64,000 nucleotides of DNA from positions 33,151 through 97,150 of the forward strand of contig JBDVMP010000062.1 of the NCBI GenBank assembly GCA_039970095.1, written 5' to 3'. The position numbers and the translations under genes were made by a program. Under the pieces are notes generated by a model. The model saw nothing but the letters and a program-made list of their open reading frames with translations, made no database searches and was not told the origin of the DNA. Within the stretch, counting starts at the first letter, position 1. Each line of letters begins with the position of its first letter. Below, one piece after another: positions 8,242 to 15,575 of this stretch. Origin of the DNA: JAMZMI01 sp039970095 (lineage in GTDB: Bacteria > Bacteroidota > Bacteroidia > Cytophagales > Cyclobacteriaceae).

Positions 8242-9005
8242 GATTAATTGATTCGCACGCACATATATATTCCGAAGAGTTTGATAAAGACCTATCCGAG
8301 GTGATTGAGAGGTCTAAAGAAGCAGGTATTGAGAAAATATACATGCCCAATGTTGACCATGAGAGTATTGATAGAATGATGAGTGTGGCTGACAAGTATC
8401 CCGGTTATTGCATCCCAATGATGGGTTTGCACCCGTGCTCTGTCAAAAAAGGATTTGAGAAAGATCTTTACGAGGTGGAAGAGTGGCTGGATAGAGGAGG
8501 CTTTTGCGCAGTGGGTGAGATCGGCACTGATCTATATTGGGATAAAACATTGTTTGAAGAACAGAAGGAAGCGTTTAATATTCAATGTGAGCTTGCAGTC
8601 AAGCATGACTTGCCTGTAGCAATTCATTGTAGAGAATCTATAGATCAGACTATTGAGTTGGTTCGGCCTTTTGCCGACCTAAACCTGACCGGAGTTTTTC
8701 ATTGTTTCACCGGCACTATTGAGCAAGCAAAACAGATCGTTGAAATGGGCTTTTACCTTGGACTAGGAGGTGTAACTACTTTCAAAAATGGAGGAATGGA
8801 ACCTGTTATAAAAGAGATTGACCTAAGTCAGGTTTTGCTAGAAACGGACAGCCCATATTTAGCGCCTGTTCCTTACCGCGGAAAGCGCAATGAGCCGGCA
8901 TATGTTGAAAATGTAGCTCTTAAAATCGCAAACATTCTTGAGCAGGATGTTGAGGAAATTGCCGAAATTACAACGCAAAACTCGTTGGCCCTTTTTTCCA
9001 AATGA
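8238..9005 (+). CDS. TatD family metal-dependent deoxyribonuclease
   Basis: A 255-residue TIM-barrel hydrolase. The metal ligands show as DSHAHIY (H7, H9), GEIGTDLYW (Glu), VAIHCRES (His), VFHCFTG (His) and LLETDSPYLAP (Asp). TatD proteins are 3'-5' exonucleases and DNA-repair nucleases, and some also act as D-aminoacyl hydrolases. Length is typical. It has ATGA overlaps on both sides, with the deacetylase and the asparaginase. Confidence 0.95.
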   Translation: MRLIDSHAHIYSEEFDKDLSEVIERSKEAGIEKIYMPNVDHESIDRMMSVADKYPGYCIPMMGLHPCSVKKGFEKDLYEVEEWLDRGGFCAVGEIGTDLYWDKTLFEEQKEAFNIQCELAVKHDLPVAIHCRESIDQTIELVRPFADLNLTGVFHCFTGTIEQAKQIVEMGFYLGLGGVTTFKNGGMEPVIKEIDLSQVLLETDSPYLAPVPYRGKRNEPAYVENVALKIANILEQDVEEIAEITTQNSLALFSK

Positions 9006-10087
9006 AAAATTATAAAATTGTAAATATCAGAACTACAGCCAAGGTGGATCCCGAAGAGTCCATTCTGATAATTTACACAGGCGGTACATTTGGTATGATC
9101 ATGGATGACGATGGGTCTCTGACGCCATTCAATTTTGGTCGTGTCATAGATAAGATCCCCGAGTTGAGGGGGCTTGAATTAAAGCTTACAGTAATTTCTT
9201 TTCCTGAGCCACTTGACTCTTCTAATATCAATTCCAGCGACTGGATGGATATGGCTTACATCATTTATGAGAACTATTCTCAGTATGATGGGTTCGTTGT
9301 TTTGCACGGTACAGACACCATGGCATACTCAGCTTCGGCTTTAAGTTTTATGCTAGAAGGGCTTAACAAGCCTGTGATCCTGACCGGTGCACAAATACCA
9401 ATCGGCTCAATACGTTCAGACGCAAGAGAAAACCTCATGACAGCTATTGAAATAGCTGCAAAAAGAGAAAATGGAAAACCTATTATCAGTGAGGTATGCA
9501 TTTATTTTAACTACTTCTTGCTACGAGGTAACCGGGCTCAGAAAATCAGAAGTAGCACATTTGCTGCTTTTCAATCTAAAAATTATCCATACCTGGCCGA
9601 ATCGGGGATTGATATAGAGTTTAGAAGTAGTTATCTGAAGCCGTATGAAGCTAAAGCCAAACTTAAAATTCGCAACAAGTTTGATGAAAATGTAGTCATT
9701 CTGAAAATGTTTCCAGGCATCAGTGAAACAGTAATAAGGTCAATTTTTTCCATAAAAAGCATCAAGGGCGTAGTGCTTGAATCTTATGGGTCTGGCAATA
9801 CAATGAACAACAAATGGTTCCTGAAAATAATAGAAAAGGCAATTAAAGATGGAATCATCGTTTTTAATGTGAGTCAGTGCAGTGGAGGCGAGGTGATTCA
9901 GGGAAGGTACGAGACCAGTAAAAAGCTAAAAGAGATAGGAGTAGTAAGTGGGGGAGACATTACCACAGAAGCCGCCATTACCAAACTTATGTTTTTACTA
10001 GGCAATGAACAAAACATAGAGAATGTGAGGAAAAAATTGGAGATTCCCATGAACGGTGAAATGGATATACAGAAAAGCCCCGAATGA
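9002..10087 (+). CDS. ansA: Type I (cytoplasmic) L-asparaginase
   Basis: A 361-residue enzyme hydrolysing asparagine to aspartate and ammonia. The first active-site triad appears as YTGGTFGM (about 25-32) and the second as VLHGTDTMAYSA (about 101-112). No signal peptide, consistent with the cytoplasmic AnsA type. An N-terminal extension of about 20 residues precedes the first beta-strand. It is the last gene of the seven-gene overlapping operon; tRNA-Ser follows after about 70 bases. Confidence 0.93.
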   Translation: MKNYKIVNIRTTAKVDPEESILIIYTGGTFGMIMDDDGSLTPFNFGRVIDKIPELRGLELKLTVISFPEPLDSSNINSSDWMDMAYIIYENYSQYDGFVVLHGTDTMAYSASALSFMLEGLNKPVILTGAQIPIGSIRSDARENLMTAIEIAAKRENGKPIISEVCIYFNYFLLRGNRAQKIRSSTFAAFQSKNYPYLAESGIDIEFRSSYLKPYEAKAKLKIRNKFDENVVILKMFPGISETVIRSIFSIKSIKGVVLESYGSGNTMNNKWFLKIIEKAIKDGIIVFNVSQCSGGEVIQGRYETSKKLKEIGVVSGGDITTEAAITKLMFLLGNEQNIENVRKKLEIPMNGEMDIQKSPE

Positions 10088-10159
10088 CTATTTTAAATTT
10101 GGATAAGCTTAATTTTTGTGATTTATTTGTTGCCCTGCTCAAAACGTGAGGGGATATTA

Positions 10160-10248
10160 GGAGAGGTGGCCGAGTGGTTGAAGGCGCACGCCTGGAAAGT
10201 GTGTATACTCTTCACGGGGTATCGAGGGTTCGAATCCCTCTCTCTCCG
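10160..10248 (+). tRNA. tRNA-Ser (anticodon GGA)
   Basis: A full cloverleaf of 89 bases. The acceptor GGAGAGG (10160-10166) pairs with TCTCTCC (10241-10247) with one G-U, and the discriminator is G10248. The anticodon stem CACGC/GTGTG encloses loop CTGGAAA with GGA at 10194-10196. A long class II variable arm follows (GTATAC...GGGTATC), and the T arm is GAGGG-TTCGAAT-CCCTC. No CCA is encoded. It reads UCC/UCU codons. Confidence 0.97.
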
Positions 10249-10318
10249 CTGTTAACTTGAATTAATATATATTTACGGACATAAATAAAACTTAACCGAA
10301 GACTACCAAAAACAGATT

Positions 10319-11152
10319 ATGAAAAAGTTATTTACTCTTTTGATGATAGCAGGTGTTTTCACTTTCTCTTCAGTGAATACATACGCTCAGGATGATGCGG
10401 AAATGGCAGCAGATTCATCTATGGTTTCAGACGACTCAACAGCAGTTGCTGAAACAGAAACCGTGGTTGAAGAAGCCGCACCTGCAGCCGAGCCTGTAGT
10501 AGAAGAAGAAGGTGAGATTGGCTTTCACCAAAATGTGAAAAGATTGTTTATCGATGGCGGGGCTACATTTATGGGTATCGTCTTGATATGTTTGATTCTT
10601 GGATTAGCCGTGGCTATCGAAAGAATCATTCACCTTAATCTGGCAACAACAAACGTTAAAAAATTATTGGCCAATGTAGAAAGTGCACTTGCTAGTGGAG
10701 GTGTTGAGGCTGCTAAAGAGGTTTGCAGAAACACAAGAGGCCCTGTTGCATCTATCTTCGTTCAAGGTATGATGAGGATGTCAGAAGGTATCGAAATGGT
10801 TGAAAAATCAATCATTGCTTACGGTTCTGTTGAAATGGGAAAACTTGAAAGAGGTATGGTTTGGATATCACTTTTCATCTCTCTTGCTCCAATGCTAGGT
10901 TTCATGGGAACTGTAATTGGTATGATCGACGCATTCGAAGCAATTGCAGCTGCTGGAGACGTTTCTCCTTCGCTAGTTGCTGATGGTATCAAAGTTGCCC
11001 TATTGACAACTGTTGGTGGTTTGATTGTGGCCGTAATACTTCAAGTATTCTACAACTACCTAATCTCCAAGATTGACTCTTTGGTAAACAGTATGGAAGA
11101 TGCTTCAATATCAGTAGTTGATATTTTGGTGAAGCATAATCTTTCTAAATAA
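10319..11152 (+). CDS. exbB: MotA/TolQ/ExbB proton channel family protein
   Basis: A 277-residue inner-membrane subunit of an energy-transducing complex that uses proton flow to power outer-membrane transport. It has a cleavable-looking N-terminal signal (1-23), an Ala/Glu/Val-rich acidic stretch (24-65), one membrane segment (about 80-102), a cytoplasmic loop, then the two conserved segments with SLAPMLGFMGTVIGM and a polar VALLTTVGGLIVAV. The acidic leader is usual in Bacteroidota ExbB. It is the first gene of an operon with an unknown membrane protein and two ExbD proteins. Confidence 0.95.
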   Translation: MKKLFTLLMIAGVFTFSSVNTYAQDDAEMAADSSMVSDDSTAVAETETVVEEAAPAAEPVVEEEGEIGFHQNVKRLFIDGGATFMGIVLICLILGLAVAIERIIHLNLATTNVKKLLANVESALASGGVEAAKEVCRNTRGPVASIFVQGMMRMSEGIEMVEKSIIAYGSVEMGKLERGMVWISLFISLAPMLGFMGTVIGMIDAFEAIAAAGDVSPSLVADGIKVALLTTVGGLIVAVILQVFYNYLISKIDSLVNSMEDASISVVDILVKHNLSK

Positions 11153-11171
11153 TCTTTAACCGGATAGCACT

Positions 11172-11477
11172 ATGGATATTATAGATATAGGATTATTTGC
11201 GAGTTACGTGCTAGTGGCATTATGTGCCGTAGCAGCGATTCTGATTCCGGTTATACAATCATTGGGAGACCCTAAATCTCTGGTTAAGTCAGGGATAGGT
11301 TTGGGTGTTGTTTTAGTTGTATTTCTTATTGGTTATACAATGGCCAGCGGAGAATCAGACACAGCTTCCGAAGGTGTAGCTAAAGTGGTAGGAGCTGGAA
11401 TTATTTCAATGTATATTTTCTTAATTCTTGCTGTAGCAGGAATTGTGTTTACAGAAATTTCTAAAGCTTTAAAGTAA
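11172..11477 (+). CDS. Small three-helix membrane protein of the exbBD operon (unknown)
   Basis: A 101-residue protein with three hydrophobic segments (about 7-29, 40-58, 76-97) and a short loop SGESDTASEG between the last two. I know similar small proteins between exbB and exbD in Bacteroidota but no characterised function. It starts 19 bases after exbB and its stop overlaps the first exbD ATG by one base, so it is made with the complex. A structural or gating subunit is a reasonable inference. Confidence 0.85.
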   Translation: MDIIDIGLFASYVLVALCAVAAILIPVIQSLGDPKSLVKSGIGLGVVLVVFLIGYTMASGESDTASEGVAKVVGAGIISMYIFLILAVAGIVFTEISKALK

Positions 11478-12109
11478 TGCCTAGAGGTAAAAAAAGAGAT
11501 ACGCCTGAGGTAAGCTCAGGGTCAATGGCGGATATAGCTTTCTTGCTCCTTATCTTCTTTTTGGTAACCACTACCATTGCGAATGACAAGGGGATTATGT
11601 TGCTATTACCTCCTAAGGTTGACCCTAATGAGCCGCCACCGGATATCACGAAGAATGATAGAAACATCTTCAAGATATTGGCCAACTCTCAGGATAACCT
11701 ACTTGTGGAAGACGAGCCATACACTGCTCCGATTTCGAATCTGAAGGACGATGTTAAGAGTTTTATTCTAAACTTCGGAAAACCTACTGAGGAAGGAATC
11801 GCATTGTATAGCAGTTTGCCTTCAAGCATGAAGGCGAAAATTAACGCCACAGGGAAGAGAGCCGATTCATCGGATGACCCTACAGAGTGCGTTGTTTCGT
11901 TCAAAGCGAATAGAGGAACAAGTTATGATTTGTATATCCAGGTTTTGGATGCGATTAACTCAGCTTACAATGAAGTTTACGCGGAGAGGGTTGGTATCAC
12001 TGTAGATGAGTGGCTGTCTCTTGATAGAGATGATGACATCCAAAAGGATATGTATAATAAAGGAAGGCAAGGGATACCCCGTGCTATTTCTATTGCGGAA
12101 CCTGATTAA
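11477..12109 (+). CDS. exbD: ExbD/TolR family biopolymer transport protein (long form)
   Basis: A 210-residue ExbD-type protein. A short basic cytoplasmic tail leads to a single membrane helix containing the essential proton-carrying Asp (D19 in SMADIAFLLLIFF), then a periplasmic domain. The periplasmic part is longer than E. coli ExbD (about 140 residues), with an insertion of about 60 residues. It is followed 12 bases later by a second ExbD, the usual Bacteroidota arrangement of two unequal ExbD subunits. Confidence 0.93.
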   Translation: MPRGKKRDTPEVSSGSMADIAFLLLIFFLVTTTIANDKGIMLLLPPKVDPNEPPPDITKNDRNIFKILANSQDNLLVEDEPYTAPISNLKDDVKSFILNFGKPTEEGIALYSSLPSSMKAKINATGKRADSSDDPTECVVSFKANRGTSYDLYIQVLDAINSAYNEVYAERVGITVDEWLSLDRDDDIQKDMYNKGRQGIPRAISIAEPD

Positions 12110-12121
12110 TTAAGTAAGAAT

Positions 12122-12583
12122 ATGTCAAAATTTAAAAAGAATACGAGTGCGTCGCAGGATATACCAACTGCTGCATTGCCTGACATTATTTTTATGTTGT
12201 TGTTCTTCTTTATGGTGACAACTGTGATGAGAGAAACAGATATCATGGTGAAGCAGCAACTTCCGAAAGCATCTCAGCTTACTAAAATCGAAAGAAAGTC
12301 TTTGGTTAGCTATATCTATTTGGGTGAGCCTAAGAATACTAGTCTTTATGGTAATGAGCCTAAGATTCAGACAAATGATGTTTTTGTAGACGTGGATGAT
12401 ATTATCCAATTTGTGAATCAGGAAAAAGACAAGTTGTCGGAAGTTGAAAGAGACCAAATCACAATGTCGATGAAAGTGGATGTGGATGTGAAGTTTGGTA
12501 TCGTTTCAGATGTTCAGCAGGAACTACGAGAGGCTAATGCCCGAAGGGTTCTTTACAGTTCAATTAAAACAGCGGATTTATAA
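12122..12583 (+). CDS. exbD: ExbD/TolR family biopolymer transport protein (short form)
   Basis: A 153-residue second ExbD. The membrane helix carries D21 in ALPDIIFMLLFFFMV, and a periplasmic domain with a predicted NARRVLYSSI C-terminal helix follows. It probably forms heteromers with the preceding ExbD inside the ExbB pentamer. It ends the operon, and a strong hairpin terminator begins 24 bases later. Confidence 0.93.
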   Translation: MSKFKKNTSASQDIPTAALPDIIFMLLFFFMVTTVMRETDIMVKQQLPKASQLTKIERKSLVSYIYLGEPKNTSLYGNEPKIQTNDVFVDVDDIIQFVNQEKDKLSEVERDQITMSMKVDVDVKFGIVSDVQQELREANARRVLYSSIKTADL

Positions 12584-12606
12584 AACCTGCTTTTTAGATA
12601 TTCAAA

Positions 12607-12637
12607 AGCCATTCCTGATTCAGGAATGGCTTTTTTT
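12607..12637 (+). terminator. Rho-independent terminator after exbD, likely bidirectional
   Basis: An 11-bp perfect stem AGCCATTCCTG/CAGGAATGGCT (12607-12617, 12621-12631) with loop ATT, followed by T7. An A-run on the left (12604-12607) gives a shorter U-tract in the other direction, where the minus-strand lipoprotein gene ends at 12636. Confidence 0.92.
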
Positions 12638-13040
12638 ATTTGTCTTCTTTTTGCTTTTCTTCAAGCCATTTATTGAATTGCTTGCTGGCTTTCTCAAATT
12701 CTTTGGATAGATCATCAAAAACCCTTTCGGTTTCCTTCTTTAGGTCATCTAAATCACCTTCAGTGGAGTTGGTGAGTTTTTCAGCGGACCTCAGAATCTT
12801 CTCTTTTGACCGCTTTAGATCTTTTATAGCTTGCTCTATTTCCCTTTTCGGCTCATCAGCTGTATTTTTCCCTTCGCGTTTTAGCTCGGCTATTTTTGCT
12901 TCAATTTTTTCCTGCATTTGCTGAAATTCCTCCGAAAGCTGTTCTTTCTTTTGTTCTAGTGTTTCCGCTTTCTGTTCACTTTCCGGTTGTGTGCACTGCG
13001 TAAGAAGTGCTATCGTAATAATTGTCAGTGTTTTTTTCAT
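12636..13040 (-). CDS. Coiled-coil lipoprotein (unknown function)
   Basis: A 134-residue protein with a lipoprotein signal: basic start MKKT, hydrophobic run and lipobox LLTQC (C16). The mature part is almost entirely Lys/Glu-rich heptads (about 25-134) predicted to form a long coiled coil, with a FDDLSKEFEKASKQF region. I do not recognise a named family. It should be anchored in a membrane facing the periplasm or the surface. Its end meets the exbD terminator. Confidence 0.8.
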   Translation of the reverse strand: MKKTLTIITIALLTQCTQPESEQKAETLEQKKEQLSEEFQQMQEKIEAKIAELKREGKNTADEPKREIEQAIKDLKRSKEKILRSAEKLTNSTEGDLDDLKKETERVFDDLSKEFEKASKQFNKWLEEKQKEDK

Positions 13041-13531
13041 TACTTCGAATTTATCGTTTTGATATTCACAAACTCGTAATTCCCATTGCCAGGTAGCTTT
13101 AATATGAACATACTTTTAAGAGGAAAATGTAGTTTGCCCTTCACTAAATTATGAACAAAATAGCAGCCTGACTCTATTTTTGTGTTCGCTATTTTTAAGA
13201 TGTTTTTCAATATTTGAGAATCATACAAATTTCAGATGCTAGCGTCGCTAGTGATTTACTACGGCTAATTGGCACAGCGTTTTCGGCGGATTAGTCACAG
13301 ACCCATGCACACTTTGCTGCTTCTGTGATTGATTTAGAGCATTTGTGATAGAGGTAGATAACGCCTTAAATATTTTTCTTATGTTCCTAACTAAGATGTG
13401 GCGTGTGTCAAACGCTTGAATTGGTTGATGCCTCAGGTTTCTTCCAGTTTGTTCATGATGTTGCCATATCATATATGTAAACACGGGAGACTAGAAATTC
13501 TTTCGTCGAGAATTCCGATTTTATAGCTTGC
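13041..13531. other. Gene-poor stretch, no confident gene
   Basis: About 490 bases. Two minus-strand frames exist: 13040-13228 (62 codons, whose TAA overlaps the lipoprotein ATG) and 13248-13484 (78 codons, containing a run SITNALNQSQKQQ). Neither shows a recognisable domain, and codon use looks unlike the neighbours. A 13-base near-palindrome centred on 13245 (CTAGCG T CGCTAG) lies between them. The region may hold regulatory sequence for the lipoprotein and decayed DNA. Confidence 0.4.
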
Positions 13532-14038
13532 TCACGCACTCGCTTTCCTTTCTAGATAAGGCTTCCAATCTTCTCTTAAGTGTTTAGTTGTGGTTTTAAT
13601 AAAAGCCATGTAAGAAGGTCTGAATGGCTTACTTCTTAGTGTCAACCCCACTTCTTCTGGTGATTGGTTGCCTTTGCGAGTATTGCAGCTTTTGCAGGCG
13701 GTTACAAGGTTGCTCCAGGTTGATTTTCCGCCTTTTGATCTAGGATTCAAGTGGTCTAGAGTAAGATCACTTCCCGAACCACAATATTGGCATAGGTGAT
13801 TATCTCTTTTAAAAATATTTTGTCGGGTAAGAATTACGCCTTTGTAAGGAACATGTACGTAGTTCTTGATTTTGATCACTGTGGGTCTGGGAAAGGAGCT
13901 CTTGATGGTGCGAAGTTTCAACTTCAGATCTTCACATAGTAGGTCGGCCTTATTCAGGTATATCAGCAAAAATGCCCGTTCAGTCGAACAGATAGAGATT
14001 GGTGAAAAATCCTGATTAAGAACCAACACCGTACTCAT
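13532..14038 (-). CDS. HNH endonuclease domain protein
   Basis: A 168-residue protein with an HNH nuclease core: CQYCGSGSDLTLDHLNP, SKGGKSTWSNLVTAC and KSCNTRKGNQ, including the two zinc-binding Cys pairs, the catalytic DH and the ribosomal Asn. The N-terminal 60 residues (VLVLNQDFSPI) are typical of a conserved Bacteroidota/cyanobacterial HNH family. It overlaps smpB by 4 bases, so it sits in a housekeeping operon rather than next to a phage or restriction system. Its biological role is not known to me. Confidence 0.9.
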   Translation of the reverse strand: MSTVLVLNQDFSPISICSTERAFLLIYLNKADLLCEDLKLKLRTIKSSFPRPTVIKIKNYVHVPYKGVILTRQNIFKRDNHLCQYCGSGSDLTLDHLNPRSKGGKSTWSNLVTACKSCNTRKGNQSPEEVGLTLRSKPFRPSYMAFIKTTTKHLREDWKPYLERKASA

Positions 14039-14505
14039 ATCAACTTGATTCGTTTGAGTTCCCTGTCCTGATCTTTTTTCTTGATGCTGTCGCGCTTGTC
14101 GAAGAGTTTTTTACCCTGAGCCAGCGCGATTTCAAGTTTGGCCATTCCTCGCGAGTTGATATAGACCCGAACAGGAACTATTGTAAGTCCCTTTTCTTCT
14201 GTTTTTGCTCTTAGCTTTTCGATCTCTTTCTTTTTGATCAGTAGTTTTCGATCTCTCGTTGGCTCGTGAGCATTAAAAGAGCTTTCCTTATAAGGAGAAA
14301 TATTCATCCCTTTGATAAAAAGCTCACCTTTGCTGATGAAACAATATGCTTCCGTGACAGATGCCTTGCCTTCACGTATAGATTTGATTTCTGAGCCTTT
14401 CAAAACCATACCGGCTTCAATTTTTTCCAGAAAGCTAAACTCGTAAGATGCCTTACGGTTTTTGATTTGAATGTTGCTGGAAAATCTGGACTTATCTTGA
14501 CTCAT
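14035..14505 (-). CDS. smpB: SsrA-binding protein SmpB
   Basis: A 156-residue tmRNA-binding protein needed for trans-translation of stalled ribosomes. Family motifs include YEFSFLEKIEAGMVLKG, GSEIKSIREGKAS and the basic C-terminal tail with LFDKRDSIKKKD that enters the mRNA path. Length is typical. Its gene is coupled by ATGA to the downstream HNH gene. No ssrA gene is in this window. Confidence 0.97.
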   Translation of the reverse strand: MSQDKSRFSSNIQIKNRKASYEFSFLEKIEAGMVLKGSEIKSIREGKASVTEAYCFISKGELFIKGMNISPYKESSFNAHEPTRDRKLLIKKKEIEKLRAKTEEKGLTIVPVRVYINSRGMAKLEIALAQGKKLFDKRDSIKKKDQDRELKRIKLI

Positions 14506-14550
14506 ACTCTAAATTTACTAAGAACGATTGATACTAGTTGAAAATGCTGC

Positions 14551-15555
14551 TCAAATTGACATTCTGGGTATGGGACTATCTCTCAGATCTCCGAATATGG
14601 CATCTTTAAATTTCAAATAGCCCGTCATGGCAACCATGGCTGCATTATCTGTGCAGTATTCAAATTTCGGAATATATACCTTCCAATTACGTTTCACAGC
14701 CTCTTCATTCAACCTCTTCCTGATTCCTGAGTTGGCTGATACTCCTCCAGCTATAGCAACGTGTTTAATGCCAGTATTCTTAGCTGCCTTTATGAGTTTT
14801 GCGAAAAGCATATCTATTAAGGTTTTTTGAAGACTAGCCGCCAGATCGTTCATGTTGTCTGTAAGGAAATTTGGATTCTTCTTATTTTCATCCCGAAGAA
14901 AATAAAGAAAGGCTGTTTTAATTCCTGAAAAGGAGTAATTCAAATCAGGGATGTTACTGTGTGGGAAGCTGAATTTGTCTTCATTCCCTTCACTGGCTAG
15001 TTTGTCCACTTTAGGGCCTCCCGGGTAGCCCAGCTCCATGATTTTCCCACATTTATCAAAAGCTTCGCCAACTGCATCGTCTATGGTTGTTCCTATTACT
15101 TTCATTTCATGATAGCTAGACACTTCAACGATTTGAGTGTGACCACCACTTACAGTCAAACAAAGAAAAGGGAACTTCGGTTTTGGGTCTTCTATGAAGT
15201 GGGCCAAAACATGTGCTCGCATATGATTGATGGGTATTAATGGTATATCTAGAGATGCTGCTATGCCTTTTGCGAAAGAACTGCCAACCAGAAGAGCTCC
15301 AAGCAGACCAGGGCCCTGCGTATATGCAATAGCTGAAATGTCTGATACTGAGGTATTGGTTTCAGCTAAACATGCGTTAAGAGTAGGAATGATGTTTTTC
15401 TGGTGTGCTCTGGAGGCCAGTTCTGGAACCACACCGCCAAATTTTTCATGAATGGATTGTGTGGCGATATTATTACTGATTATTTCTCCATCTTTGCAGA
15501 TAGCAGCAGCAGTCTCATCACACGATGACTCAATACCCAGTATTATTTCACTCAT
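14551..15555 (-). CDS. tsaD: tRNA N6-threonylcarbamoyladenosine synthase subunit TsaD
   Basis: A 334-residue ASKHA-fold enzyme that transfers threonylcarbamoyl to A37 of ANN-decoding tRNAs, working with TsaB and TsaE. Motifs: GIESSCDETAAAI at the start, metal ligands in NHMRAHVLAHF, the nucleotide loop LTVSGGHTQIV, and AGGVSANSGIR near the C-terminus. Length is standard. It diverges from tamB with only about 20 bases between starts. Confidence 0.97.
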   Translation of the reverse strand: MSEIILGIESSCDETAAAICKDGEIISNNIATQSIHEKFGGVVPELASRAHQKNIIPTLNACLAETNTSVSDISAIAYTQGPGLLGALLVGSSFAKGIAASLDIPLIPINHMRAHVLAHFIEDPKPKFPFLCLTVSGGHTQIVEVSSYHEMKVIGTTIDDAVGEAFDKCGKIMELGYPGGPKVDKLASEGNEDKFSFPHSNIPDLNYSFSGIKTAFLYFLRDENKKNPNFLTDNMNDLAASLQKTLIDMLFAKLIKAAKNTGIKHVAIAGGVSANSGIRKRLNEEAVKRNWKVYIPKFEYCTDNAAMVAMTGYLKFKDAIFGDLRDSPIPRMSI

Positions 15556-15575
15556 TTTTTCCGAAGTAAATTAAT

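Noticed and set aside
13248..13484. 78-codon minus-strand frame as a transposase fragment
   Set aside because: No DDE or other transposase motif and no terminal inverted repeats could be seen.
13532..14038. HNH protein as part of a defence or phage system
   Set aside because: It is translationally coupled to smpB in a housekeeping operon; no phage, restriction or toxin genes adjoin it.
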